DNA of 64,000 nt from Actinomycetota bacterium (GTDB lineage Bacteria; Actinomycetota; Nitriliruptoria; Nitriliruptorales; Nitriliruptoraceae), in the NCBI GenBank assembly GCA_019347575.1, contig JAHWKY010000001.1, positions 1-64,000 on the forward strand. Direction: 5' to 3'. Both the position numbers and the translations under genes were made by a program. Positions 1 through 9,077 of this stretch are shown piece by piece. The notes under the pieces were generated by a model. That model worked only from the letters and a program-made list of their open reading frames with translations. It made no database searches and was not told the DNA's origin. Within the stretch, counting starts at the first letter, position 1, and every line of letters begins with the position of its first letter.

Positions 1-44
1 CGGGTGTGCTTGGTCGGCCCTCGCCGGTGGCGGGGGCGGGCGGG

Positions 45-1322
45 TCAGGGGGGTGGTCGTTCGAGGACGTCTCCTTGGGGTGCGGTGAAGGTGGCGGAGT
101 TGTCGGGGTGGAGGGTGATGCGCCAGTGGCCTTCGTGGACGGCGAGGTGGCAGCTCAGGCACAGCGAGATGCCGTTGTCGACGCAGGTGGGGCCGAGGTC
201 GAGCCAGTGGCGGATGTGGTGGGCGGTCTGGGCCGCTCGGCCGCAGCGGCGGCAGCGTCCGCGGTCGCGGGCGTAGATGGCGCGGCGCATGGGGGCGGGC
301 CAGGCGTTGGTGGAGCGGCCCACGTCGAGGACCTGGCAGGGCCCGTTGGTGATCACCCGGGAGATGTCGGCGTCGCACAGCATCCGCCGCGCGGTCTCTG
401 CGGGGATGGGCTGGCCCTGGAAGGTGATCGCCGGTTCGGGGCCGGACCGCATCCGCAGCCCGTACTCGTCGAGGTCCAGGCCGCGGTCGGTGATCAGCCA
501 CGGCAGGTCGACGATGATCATCGCCTGGGTGGGTAGCCCGCGCGAGTCGGGGAACCCGGGCGTGCCCATGGCGATGTCGGCGAGCTGACCCAACGCGTCG
601 TGGAGGCGCTGGGGGTAGCTGCGACGCTGATCCTCCGGCACGTCGTTGTCGGAGCCGGTCAGGGGCTCCAGCGCGGACTGGAGCTTGTTGGCGACCTCGG
701 GCGTGAACAGCCCCTCGCCGTGGATCATCCCGTCGCGACGCTCCACGAACCGGAACCGGCGCTTGGCGAGCTGATCCTGCGCGGTCGACCGGCCCCGATC
801 CGCAGACTGCTGCATCGCGCGTCGGCGGGCGCGCCGAGCGGTCTGTTCGGGGGTGTGCTCGCGGGCGTAGGCGACCAGCTCATCCACCAGCGCGTCGGCG
901 TGCTCATCTTCGACGGTGCCGGCGGCCTTGCCGATGACGCGGACGTGCTCGGGGGAGATCTCGCCCGCCGCAGCCGCCTCGGCGACCGGCTCGTGAGCCT
1001 CGACCGTCTTGGCGACGGCGGCGTCCTTGGCGGCGACGTCGCCGTCGACGCCCAGCTGGCCGCTCAGCCACTTGCTGTGGCGCTCGGCCCCGTTGGAGTT
1101 GCGCTGTTCGGTGGCGGCGATCCAGCGTGCCCGGACGGTGGCGAGCTTGTTGGACAGGGCCTGGATCTGCTTCAGCCCGGCCGGCAGCTCGTCGGGGTGG
1201 ACCTGCAGGGGGTCGGTGGCGGCGAGCGCGTCGATCGCGTCGTGGGCACGGGGGAAGTCGGGCACCGGTGTGGCGGTGTCGGAGGCTGGCCCGTAGGCCC
1301 GCATCGTGTCGGTGCTTCCCAT
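45..1322 (-). CDS. DUF222 / HNH endonuclease domain protein (13E12 family)
   Basis: A 425-residue protein with an N-terminal helical DUF222 region (about residues 25-300) and a C-terminal HNH nuclease fold (about 345-400). The HNH part shows a CRRCG zinc knuckle, then a HHIRHW motif and a second CLSC knuckle before a terminal HLAVH. The family is abundant in actinobacteria as the 13E12 repeat proteins; the nuclease role is inferred from the fold and the in vivo substrate is unknown. The ATG at 1322 has a GGGAG about 11 nt upstream; an in-frame ATG six codons later is possible. Divergent from the glycosyltransferase at 1514. Its promoter carries an SOS-like box, as does that of the paralogue ending at 46632. 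Confidence 0.9.
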   Translation of the reverse strand: MGSTDTMRAYGPASDTATPVPDFPRAHDAIDALAATDPLQVHPDELPAGLKQIQALSNKLATVRARWIAATEQRNSNGAERHSKWLSGQLGVDGDVAAKDAAVAKTVEAHEPVAEAAAAGEISPEHVRVIGKAAGTVEDEHADALVDELVAYAREHTPEQTARRARRRAMQQSADRGRSTAQDQLAKRRFRFVERRDGMIHGEGLFTPEVANKLQSALEPLTGSDNDVPEDQRRSYPQRLHDALGQLADIAMGTPGFPDSRGLPTQAMIIVDLPWLITDRGLDLDEYGLRMRSGPEPAITFQGQPIPAETARRMLCDADISRVITNGPCQVLDVGRSTNAWPAPMRRAIYARDRGRCRRCGRAAQTAHHIRHWLDLGPTCVDNGISLCLSCHLAVHEGHWRITLHPDNSATFTAPQGDVLERPPP

Positions 1323-1354
1323 CCCGGTCGCAGTCTCCCAGCCGCGAGGGAACT

Positions 1355-1383
1355 AATGTACCGAACAAACGTATGCATGTCAA
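1355..1383 (-). promoter_or_regulatory. Consensus sigma-70 promoter of the DUF222/HNH gene
   Basis: On the minus strand a perfect -35 TTGACA (1378-1383) is followed by a 17-bp spacer and TACATT (1355-1360). The start codon lies about 33 nt downstream of the -10. It is the best-matching promoter in the window. Confidence 0.75.
1362..1375. promoter_or_regulatory. SOS/LexA-like box inside the promoter spacer
   Basis: CGAACAAACGTATG matches the actinobacterial LexA core CGAAC-N4-GTTCG at 8 of 10 fixed positions and lies between the -35 and -10, where a repressor would block polymerase. Several M. tuberculosis 13E12 genes are, from memory, LexA-controlled. LexA binding here is inference. Confidence 0.45.
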
Positions 1384-1498
1384 GCACTCGGGCGAAGAAG
1401 TTTGGATCTGTGGAGGACCGCGACCGATGCTGGGGAGGAGGGGCCCGTTCGAGCGACCCCAGCGGGGGAGCGCACCCTGGGACACCGACCACCCGCCT

Positions 1499-1504
1499 GT
1501 AGAG
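1499..1504 (+). promoter_or_regulatory. Candidate -10 element, near-leaderless start
   Basis: TAGAGT sits 9 nt before the ATG at 1514, so the transcript would have almost no leader. The -35 is weak (GGGACA with a short spacer). A GC-rich hairpin with arms GCTGGGG and CCCCAGC lies just upstream, around 1429-1463. Confidence 0.35.
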
Positions 1505-1513
1505 TGCGGCGCC

Positions 1514-3982
1514 ATGGCCGACCAACCGCTGCCGACCGTCACGGTCGTCGTCATCAACCTCGACGGACGCGACTACCTCGAGCCGTGCTTGCGGTCGGTG
1601 CTCGACCAGGACTACCCCGAGGATCGTGTCGAGGTGATCCTCATCGACAACGCCTCCACCGACGGGTCGGTCGAACTCGTGCGCGAGCGGTTCCCGAGCG
1701 TGCAGGTCATCGTCAACGACACCAACACGGGCTTCGCTCCCGCGGTCAACCAGGGAGCCCGCGCGGGTAGCGGCGAGTACCTCGCGCTGATCAACAACGA
1801 TGCCGTCGCCGACCCGGCGTGGTTGCGCGAGCTGATCACCCCGATGCTGTTCAACGAGCGCGTCGCGTGCACCGGCGGTCTGGTGCTGGACGCCGAGGGC
1901 CTCACCGTCGACTTCGCGGGCGGGGCGGCGGGCTGGCACGGACACGGCTTCCCGATCGGGCACGGCGAACCGCCGCCTGAGGACCTGCGGCAGGGACCCA
2001 CGCTGTTCGCGACCGGCTCGTCGTTGGCGACCCGTCGCAAGCTCTTCCTCGAGATCGGTGGGATGGACGAGGACTACTTCGCGTTCTTCGAGGACGTCGA
2101 CTACGGCTGGCGGTTGTGGATCCTCGGCCACGACGTGCTGTTCATCCCCACCTCCATCCTCTACCACCGACACCACGGCACCATCGAGCGGTTCGGCGAC
2201 GCACGCGAGCGCTACCTGCTCGAACGCAACGGGCTCGCCACGCTGTTCAAGAACTACGAGGACGACCGACTGGCACGGACGTTCCCGGCCGCGACGATCC
2301 TCTCGATGGTTCGGGGCGTGGAGGAGGAGGGCACCGACCTCGGCGACTACCGCATCACCGAGCGCGCAGCGGGCACCCGTCCCGAGCCGATCATCACCGA
2401 CCTCACCGGCGCACACCTCGCCGCCATCCGCGACTTCAGCCTCGAGCTGGACAAGTGGCGCGAGAAGCGCGACTTCGTCCAGGCGCGGCGCCGTCGCGCG
2501 GATCGAGAGCTGCTGCCGCTGTTCCGCCACCCCCTCATCAGCAACATCCCGTCGGAGCGCTACCACGCCATCCTCGACCAGTTCGTGCGGACCTTCGACC
2601 TGCTGTCCGCCGCATCAGCGCAGCAGAAGATCCTGATCGTCTGTGCCGACCGCCTCGGCGAGCGCATGGCTGGTCCCGCGATCCGGGCGTGGGAGATGGC
2701 CAAGCTGCTGGCGCGCGAGCACGAGGTCGTCCTCGGCACGCTCGCGGAGCCCGGCCTCACCAGCGACCGTTTCGGCGTCGAGCACCTCACCCCCGACAAG
2801 ATGCGTGAACGCATCGCGTGGTCCGAGGTCATCGTCACCCAGGGCGTGACGATGTGGTGGTACCCGGAGATGGTCAAGAGCAGCGCGGCCATCGTCATCG
2901 ACCTGTACGACCCGTTCCACATCGAGGCCCTGGAGCTGCGCCGCCACCAGCCCCTTCAGGAGCGCTGGACCTTCGCCAAGAGCGATGTGCAGGTCGTCAA
3001 CCAGCAGCTCGAGCGCGGTGACCTGTTCCTCTGCGCCTCCGAGAAGCAGCGAGACTTCTGGCTCGGTCAGCTCGCGTCCCTCGGCCGGATCAACCCGGCC
3101 ACTTACGACCAGGATCCCGATCTGCGGGCGCTGCTCGAGGTCGCGCCGTTCGGACTTCCTCCGGAGGCTCCGGTTCAGGAGCGCAGCGCGATCAGGGGTG
3201 CGGTTGAGGGCATCGGTCCCGACGATCTCGTCTTCCTGTGGGGTGGCGGGATCTACAACTGGTTCGATCCGTCGACGCTGATCCGCGGGATGGCCCAGGC
3301 AGCCGAGGAGGATCCGCGCCTGCGCCTGTTCTTCCTGGGCACCGCGCACCCCAACCCCGAGATCCCCGCGATGTTCCGTGCGGGGGAGGCGTTGCAGACC
3401 GCGCGATCGCTCGGCGTGCTCGACAAGCACGTGTTCTTCAACGAGGGCTGGGTCCCGTACGAACAGCGTGCCGACTGGCTGCTCGACGCCGACGTGGGTG
3501 TGTCGACGCACTTCCTCCACATCGAGACCGAGCTCAGCTACCGCACGCGCATCCTCGACTACATCTGGGCCGGTCTGCCGATCCTGTGCACCGAGGGCGA
3601 CTCGCTGTCCCGGCTGGTCAGGACGCACGACCTCGGCGAGGTCGTCCGGGCCGAGGATCCCGAGGACGTGGCGCGGGGCATCCTCGCCCTCGCCGATGCG
3701 GGACGCCGCTCCGACATCCAGGGACGCATCGCCGAGCTGGCGCCGGAGATGACGTGGGAGCAGGCGCTGCAACCGCTCGTGTCCTTCTGTCGGCTCCCTC
3801 GACGCGCCCCGGACCTCGATCCGGCGGCACGGAAGCGCTACGTCGACCGCGGGCCCGCCGGGATCTTCCAGCGCAACCCCGCGGATCTGGCCAGACGGTT
3901 CGTCGCGGTCGCGCGGGAGCGTGGATGGTCCACTGCCGCGCAGATGGCCAAGCAGACCGTCCGACGCCGGTTGGGCCGCTGA
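1514..3982 (+). CDS. Bifunctional glycosyltransferase, GT2 plus GT4-like domains
   Basis: An 822-residue cytoplasmic or peripheral enzyme. Residues about 10-290 form a GT-A family 2 domain resembling rhamnosyltransferases: TVVVINLDGRDYL at the start, a nucleotide-contacting IDNASTDGS, then NTGFAPAVNQG and the DxD-like INNDA. After a helical linker (about 290-375), residues about 380-740 form a GT-B, GT4-like domain beginning KILIVCADR and containing GGGIYNWFDP and FNEGWVPY. The fusion implies two sequential sugar additions, probably in envelope polysaccharide synthesis given the CWB2 protein and ABC exporter downstream. Substrates cannot be read from the sequence. The ATG at 1514 is chosen because the GT2 fold starts there; in-frame upstream sequence overlaps the divergent gene. 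Confidence 0.85.
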   Translation: MADQPLPTVTVVVINLDGRDYLEPCLRSVLDQDYPEDRVEVILIDNASTDGSVELVRERFPSVQVIVNDTNTGFAPAVNQGARAGSGEYLALINNDAVADPAWLRELITPMLFNERVACTGGLVLDAEGLTVDFAGGAAGWHGHGFPIGHGEPPPEDLRQGPTLFATGSSLATRRKLFLEIGGMDEDYFAFFEDVDYGWRLWILGHDVLFIPTSILYHRHHGTIERFGDARERYLLERNGLATLFKNYEDDRLARTFPAATILSMVRGVEEEGTDLGDYRITERAAGTRPEPIITDLTGAHLAAIRDFSLELDKWREKRDFVQARRRRADRELLPLFRHPLISNIPSERYHAILDQFVRTFDLLSAASAQQKILIVCADRLGERMAGPAIRAWEMAKLLAREHEVVLGTLAEPGLTSDRFGVEHLTPDKMRERIAWSEVIVTQGVTMWWYPEMVKSSAAIVIDLYDPFHIEALELRRHQPLQERWTFAKSDVQVVNQQLERGDLFLCASEKQRDFWLGQLASLGRINPATYDQDPDLRALLEVAPFGLPPEAPVQERSAIRGAVEGIGPDDLVFLWGGGIYNWFDPSTLIRGMAQAAEEDPRLRLFFLGTAHPNPEIPAMFRAGEALQTARSLGVLDKHVFFNEGWVPYEQRADWLLDADVGVSTHFLHIETELSYRTRILDYIWAGLPILCTEGDSLSRLVRTHDLGEVVRAEDPEDVARGILALADAGRRSDIQGRIAELAPEMTWEQALQPLVSFCRLPRRAPDLDPAARKRYVDRGPAGIFQRNPADLARRFVAVARERGWSTAAQMAKQTVRRRLGR

Positions 3983-4054
3983 GCCGCCGCCGGCGGGCCC
4001 GTAGGTGCCACCTGAGGATCTCGGCCCCACCTGTTACTCTTCGTACCTCTCACG

Positions 4055-4190
4055 TCGGGGCTAGACCCGGCGCGGGAGGCGGGGAAGGGTCTCGGAACCG
4101 AGGCGTCGAACCACCTCGCTGGTAACCCGTCTGCCGTTGGGGCAGACGACCGAGAACCGGCAGTTGCGCCACGGGGGCGTGCCCGAGGAG
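4055..4190 (+). promoter_or_regulatory. Structured 5' leader of the CWB2 gene (possible riboswitch)
   Basis: The gap between the glycosyltransferase and the CWB2 gene is dense in potential structure: a perfect 8-bp stem CGTCTGCC/GGCAGACG with a 5-nt loop (4128-4148), a CTCG/CGAG mini-hairpin (4091-4102), and GC-rich blocks on both sides. Unpaired patches such as GGTAACCCG and CCGAGAACCGGCAG loosely recall the c-di-AMP (ydaO-yuaA) riboswitch, which precedes cell-wall genes in actinobacteria. The match is partial, so no class is assigned. Confidence 0.35.
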
Positions 4191-4198
4191 GGCCCATC

Positions 4199-7100
4199 TT
4201 GTCCAACATCACTTCGCTCCGTCCGCTGGCCGCCGTGGTGGCGGCTGCACTGGCGGCGACGCTGCTGATCGCCCTGCCATCACGATCCGATGGCGCCACG
4301 ACCATCGACTACCCCAACACCGAGCGCATCCCCGGAGATGACCCCGTCGAGATCGGCGTCAACATCTCCCAGCGCCTGTTCGGGAACGACGGGGCGCAGG
4401 CGGTCGTCCTGGCTCGCAAGGACAAGTTCCCGGACGCCCTGGGCGGCAGCACCGTCGCGGCCGAGTTCGGTGGCCCCGTCCTCTACACGACCAGCACCGA
4501 CCTCGACACCGCGACCCGCAACGAGATCGACCGCGTGCTGGCGCCGGGTGACAACGTCTACATCATGGGCGAGGTCGCAGCCATCTCGGTCGAGGTGGAA
4601 CAGGAGCTGCAGGCACGCGGGTACCGCACCCCGCGTCTGGGGGGCCAGACCCGTGTGGAGACCGCGGCCGAGGCCGCCTTCGCGGTAGGTGCTGGTCCGG
4701 GCCGTACCGCCATCATCGCGCGTGCCTTCGACGACCCCGGCGCCATCGAGAGCACCCAGGGATGGGTCGACTCCGTCAGCTGCGGTGGGTACGCCGCGTT
4801 GAGCGAGACACCGGTCCTGCTGACCGACAAGAACCGCGACCCCCAGCGCATCCCCGAGGCGACCCGGTCGATGTTGCAGCGGCTGGGGATCTCCGAGGTC
4901 TTCATCTGCGGTGGCCCGGCTGCCGTACCCCAGGCACACGCTGACGACATCGCGGCGATGGGCATCAAGGTCAACCGCTTCGCCGGAGCGACCCGCATCG
5001 AGACCGCGGTCGACGTGGCGAGCAACCTCTGGGGGTACCGGACCACCGACGGCAAGGCGTTCATCATCGTCAACGGCTGGGGCGCGAACTTCGCCTACGG
5101 CCTCGCCGCCTCCCAGCTGTCGCGGCGTGAGGCCGCACCCATCCTCCTCGTCAACCGCACCGAGCCGACGAGCTGCTCGGGCAACGAGCAGTCCCGGGCG
5201 ACCCTCTGCTACCTCGCGCAGCACAACCCGTCGATCTCCGGCCTGATCGCCGTCGGTGACGTGAGCCTGGTCGACGATGTCGTCTTCCGGGCAGCGGCCG
5301 AGGCCGGCGGCCTCGAGGAGGACAACACCGCCCCAGCGCGCCCGTCCAACGTCAGCGCGACGGACCGGCCCGAGGACGACGGCACCAACGTCAACGTCAA
5401 GTGGGCCGCGTCGACCGACGACAACCCCGGACCCATCACCTACAACGTCTACTTCCGCAACAACGCCGACGACGAGGCGCTCACGCGCGCGAACAGCACG
5501 CGGCGCACCACCAGCAAGACCAGCCTGACGATCACCGGGCTGACCGAAGGCCAGAGCTACGACGTTGCCGTCGACGCGGTCGACCAGTTCGGCAACCGCT
5601 CCGGCCTCTCCGCGGTCGCCAGCGCCGGTCCCCTCGAGGACGAGGTCCCCGCCGCCCCGAGCGAAGCACCCACCGCCAAGAACACGACGACCGGCGTGGG
5701 CCTGAGCTGGAAGAGGGCACCGGAGGCCGACGCCGCCGCCTACCGCATCGAACGCGCCGAGCCGACGGGCGGCGGACCGATCCAGGAGCCCTGCGACAGC
5801 CCCTTCCTGTCGTGGGCGCACGTCAAGAACGTGTCCCCACGGAGCACCACCAGCTTCATCGACACGACCGCTAAGGACGGCATCCGCTACTGCTACCGCT
5901 ACCGCGTGCTCGACACCTCCAGCCCCGCCAACGAGAGCGGCACGTCACCGGTGACCGAGTGGACGTTCGACAAGCAGAACCCCGACCAGAACGCGCCCGC
6001 CGGCACACCCTCGATGTACGCGGTGAACATCGACCAGGACCGCAGGCTCGTCGGCACCACCAACAACTCGCGCATGCGCGCGGGAACGACGCTCCGTGTC
6101 GACGCCGTCGTCCCGGCCGGCGCCTACAGCGCGTCCGAGACCCTCGGTCGCATCGCCGTCTACGACGGCGACACCCGTCTCTCGGCCGTGGACGACTCCG
6201 ACGAGTTCGATCCCACCGGCGCCGAGCAGATCGTCAGCGTCTTCGTGGCCCTCAACGCCACCGGCGAGCGGTCGATCTCGGTCGCGATGCAGGACGCGAC
6301 CGGCAACGAGGGCACCCGCTCCACGGTGTGGCGGCTCGACGTCAACGCGCAGCACCTGCCCACACCGGTGATCGAGTCGATCGCCGCGGTCAACACCGAC
6401 CCGGCGGACCTGCTCGACCAGCGCATCCCCGACGCCCCCGGGATCGACGCGACCCCGCGCATCGTGGTCGGCAACCTCGATCCGTCCGCTGGCAACCAGC
6501 GGCTCCAGGTCTACCGCAACGACGAGGTCGACGCGTCGTTCTGCCTCACCCCGAACCAGATGTCGGGTGGGCAGTTCGTGATCAACGCGGGACCGGGCGA
6601 CAGCGACTACACCCTCCCCGGCGGCGCCCACCCGCTGCTCGTGACGGCGCAGCCGGCGGTGTTCACCTCGCCGTCGACCTGCATCGCCGACCCGATCCAG
6701 GGTGCGGCCCGTCGCTCGGGTGACTCCAACACCGTGCGCTACCTGTTCGAGACCGCCGAGTTCGGGATCCTCGCCGTCGATCCGCCGAACAACGCGTTCG
6801 ACCCCTACGGCTTCCGCGACGGCGGCGCCGTCCCCATCGAGGTCGTGTTCAACAAGGACGCGACCACGACGTCCCGCGTGACGCTGTCGGGACCCGGGAT
6901 CGCCACGCCCATCACGGTGGAGAACGACGGCGCGGACGGCGACAGCACCGCCGGCGACGAGCGCATCGACTTCGACGCGCCGCCGCTCCAGACCGGCCAG
7001 TTCGAGCTCGACATCGTCGCGAGCCCCCTCGACGGCATCGGCAGCGGCGTCTCCACCACGACCACCTTCACGGTGGGCTTCATCCACCTCGTCCACGGCT

Positions 7101-8113
7101 CCAAGGCCGTCGGTGGCGGTAACGGCAGCACGAACGCCCCGAGCGGGTCAGTGACGTTCGTGGTCGACGCGGCCGCTCCCAGCGGCACCTACCGGGTGTT
7201 CAGCTCCGCCGCCACGTGTCCGGCGGCGCCGGTCGCGACCCTCGCGCACAGTGCCGGCACCACCACACGCAACAACACGGCCGACCCGGGCGGCGAGCTG
7301 ATCTGGACCTACCAGTCCAACAGCCGGCCTGACCAGACCTTCTGCCAGGACGACGGCGCCATCCCCGCCGGGCTGACCGCCGCCGACCGCGCTCTCCTCG
7401 GCATCCGCCAGACCCCCGTGGCGTCCACGTTCTTCGTCGACGGCATCGGCAACACTGCGTTCGAGGACACGATCCTCGTGTACCGGCCGGGCCAGACGTC
7501 GCTCGGCACGACCACGTGGCAGACGGACGCGACCGTCGTCCGCCAGGCGGACGGCAGCACGGGCAGGATCCCCAACGAGCGCGTCCGTCCGAGCTGGGAG
7601 GTCTACTTCTACGTCCGTGACGACAACGGCAACGAGTCGGTCGCGGGTCGGGACGGCCTCATCCGCCGGCTCAACAGCATCCGTGCCAACGACGGGTTGC
7701 CCGCCAACCCGCCCACCGGCCCCGAGCTCCAAGCGGGCGACTTCCTCGAGCTGTTCTTCAACGGGGTCACCCTCGACGACATCGGCCCTCCGCTGGGCGG
7801 CAACGGTGGCATCGTCATCCTCGCAGGTGACAAGCTCGTCAACCCGAAGTTCGGCAGCGCCGGGAGCGGCGGGTCGAGCGCCAACCAGTCCGGCAACCTG
7901 CTGAAGATCACGTTCGGGTCGAACACGACCGTCGGTGGCCAGCCGGTGCCGCAACCGGTGACGCCACCGACGAGCGTCCACGGCGGCGCCAACTGGTTCG
8001 GCGTGAACTGGCTCGTCGACATCAGCGCCGACGGCGACAACAGCGAGGAGTCGGGCCACGTCGTCCTGCTGCCACCCGAGGAGGAGGCGGTGAGCACCAC
8101 CGGCACGTTCTGA
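4199..8113 (+). CDS. Secreted cell-wall-binding repeat 2 (CWB2) protein with FN3 domains
   Basis: A 1304-residue exported surface protein. A signal peptide (residues 1-32, positive start, Ala/Leu core, cleavage near SDGA) precedes three CWB2 repeats at about 50-385, recognised by the recurring FPDALGGSTVAA, R(I/V)ETA and VFICGGPAAV patterns. Fibronectin type III modules follow at about 390-475 and 485-590, then several Ig-like or beta-sandwich segments to the C-terminus. CWB2 repeats attach proteins non-covalently to the wall. No hydrolase or protease domain is evident, so an adhesive or structural role is inferred. The TTG start has GAGGAGG about 8 nt upstream and gives a clean signal peptide. 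Confidence 0.9.
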   Translation: MSNITSLRPLAAVVAAALAATLLIALPSRSDGATTIDYPNTERIPGDDPVEIGVNISQRLFGNDGAQAVVLARKDKFPDALGGSTVAAEFGGPVLYTTSTDLDTATRNEIDRVLAPGDNVYIMGEVAAISVEVEQELQARGYRTPRLGGQTRVETAAEAAFAVGAGPGRTAIIARAFDDPGAIESTQGWVDSVSCGGYAALSETPVLLTDKNRDPQRIPEATRSMLQRLGISEVFICGGPAAVPQAHADDIAAMGIKVNRFAGATRIETAVDVASNLWGYRTTDGKAFIIVNGWGANFAYGLAASQLSRREAAPILLVNRTEPTSCSGNEQSRATLCYLAQHNPSISGLIAVGDVSLVDDVVFRAAAEAGGLEEDNTAPARPSNVSATDRPEDDGTNVNVKWAASTDDNPGPITYNVYFRNNADDEALTRANSTRRTTSKTSLTITGLTEGQSYDVAVDAVDQFGNRSGLSAVASAGPLEDEVPAAPSEAPTAKNTTTGVGLSWKRAPEADAAAYRIERAEPTGGGPIQEPCDSPFLSWAHVKNVSPRSTTSFIDTTAKDGIRYCYRYRVLDTSSPANESGTSPVTEWTFDKQNPDQNAPAGTPSMYAVNIDQDRRLVGTTNNSRMRAGTTLRVDAVVPAGAYSASETLGRIAVYDGDTRLSAVDDSDEFDPTGAEQIVSVFVALNATGERSISVAMQDATGNEGTRSTVWRLDVNAQHLPTPVIESIAAVNTDPADLLDQRIPDAPGIDATPRIVVGNLDPSAGNQRLQVYRNDEVDASFCLTPNQMSGGQFVINAGPGDSDYTLPGGAHPLLVTAQPAVFTSPSTCIADPIQGAARRSGDSNTVRYLFETAEFGILAVDPPNNAFDPYGFRDGGAVPIEVVFNKDATTTSRVTLSGPGIATPITVENDGADGDSTAGDERIDFDAPPLQTGQFELDIVASPLDGIGSGVSTTTTFTVGFIHLVHGSKAVGGGNGSTNAPSGSVTFVVDAAAPSGTYRVFSSAATCPAAPVATLAHSAGTTTRNNTADPGGELIWTYQSNSRPDQTFCQDDGAIPAGLTAADRALLGIRQTPVASTFFVDGIGNTAFEDTILVYRPGQTSLGTTTWQTDATVVRQADGSTGRIPNERVRPSWEVYFYVRDDNGNESVAGRDGLIRRLNSIRANDGLPANPPTGPELQAGDFLELFFNGVTLDDIGPPLGGNGGIVILAGDKLVNPKFGSAGSGGSSANQSGNLLKITFGSNTTVGGQPVPQPVTPPTSVHGGANWFGVNWLVDISADGDNSEESGHVVLLPPEEEAVSTTGTF

Positions 8114-8196
8114 CGTGGCCGTCGGCACGACGCCGCGCACGCCTGGCGAACGGCCGGGCATGCGGGTGCCGGAGGCCGAGGGGTCGGAGGCGGTCC

Positions 8197-8202
8197 TATA
8201 CT
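8197..8202 (+). promoter_or_regulatory. -10 element giving a leaderless transcript
   Basis: TATACT is separated by 7 nt from the GTG start at 8210, so transcription would begin at or next to the start codon. No Shine-Dalgarno precedes the gene, which fits a leaderless mRNA. No good -35 was seen. Confidence 0.5.
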
Positions 8203-8209
8203 CCGCGGC

Positions 8210-9076
8210 GTGCGTGCGCTCCGTGACAAGCTGAGCGACCTGTGGCGGGCTCGGGAACTCCTGCGCCAGCTCGTCAACAAGGAACTCAAGGTCCGCTACA
8301 AGAACTCGGCCCTGGGGTTCCTGTGGTCGCTGTTGACCCCGGCCGCAATGACCGTGGTCTTCACGGTCGTGTTCCAGTTCGTGTTCCGACTCGGGATCCA
8401 GGACTTCGCGGCGTTCTTCCTCGCCGGGTACCTCGCGTGGATGTTCTTCTCCAACTCCGTGCAGGGCTCGATCCAGGCCATCGTCGGCAACGGCAACCTG
8501 ATCAAGAAGGTGTACTTCCCCCGCGAGGTGCTGCCGCTGTCGATCGTGCTGGCACAGCTCATCCACCTCCTCCTCGCCCTGGTCGCGGTGAGCCCTTACT
8601 TCATCTGGACCCGAGGCTGGGGCATCCTCAGCCACCTCCCGGCGCTCGCCGTCGGCATCGTCCTGCTGACCATCTTCACCAGCGGCTTCTCGATGCTCCT
8701 CGCCGGGGCCAACGTGCAGTTCCGCGACCTGCAGGAGCTGATCGTCGTCGTCTTCCTCATCTGGTTCTACGCCACGCCGATCATCTACCCGGTCGCGCTC
8801 GTCGAGCAGCAGATCCAGCGGGGCGTGCAGGTCGCCGAGGTCTACGGCCACATCATCAGCCTGAACCCGATGACCTGGTTCGTGAAGCTGTTCCGCGACG
8901 CGATGTACGGGACGGTGGAGGTGGCCACTCAGGGGGTCGAACCGTTCACCGTCGCACCCTCGAGCTGGCCCAGCATCGAGCTCATCGGTGCGGTGACGCT
9001 CACGAGCCTCGTCGTGTTCACGCTCGGGTACCTCGCGTTCCACCGCTTCGCCCTGACCTTCGCGAAGGAGGTCTGA
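8210..9076 (+). CDS. ABC-2 type polysaccharide exporter permease (Wzm/TagG-like)
   Basis: A 288-residue integral membrane protein with about six hydrophobic segments. The N-terminal amphipathic stretch with KELKVRYKNSALGFLWSLL is the hallmark of Wzm/TagG permeases, followed by the LAGYLAWMFFSNS and FYATPIIYP signatures. It forms the channel that exports an undecaprenyl-linked polysaccharide or teichoic-acid-like polymer. The ATPase partner begins 2 nt after its stop. Flanking glycosyltransferases suggest an envelope-glycan cassette. GTG start, apparently leaderless. Confidence 0.92.
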   Translation: MRALRDKLSDLWRARELLRQLVNKELKVRYKNSALGFLWSLLTPAAMTVVFTVVFQFVFRLGIQDFAAFFLAGYLAWMFFSNSVQGSIQAIVGNGNLIKKVYFPREVLPLSIVLAQLIHLLLALVAVSPYFIWTRGWGILSHLPALAVGIVLLTIFTSGFSMLLAGANVQFRDLQELIVVVFLIWFYATPIIYPVALVEQQIQRGVQVAEVYGHIISLNPMTWFVKLFRDAMYGTVEVATQGVEPFTVAPSSWPSIELIGAVTLTSLVVFTLGYLAFHRFALTFAKEV

Positions 9077-9077
9077 G

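Noticed and set aside
45-1322. Homing endonuclease or retrotransposon maturase
   Set aside because: The HNH motif is in the common DUF222 context, with no intron or intein signs around it.
4055-4190. tRNA, tmRNA or cobalamin riboswitch
   Set aside because: No cloverleaf with anticodon, no tag-peptide frame and no B12-box sequence; structure left unassigned.
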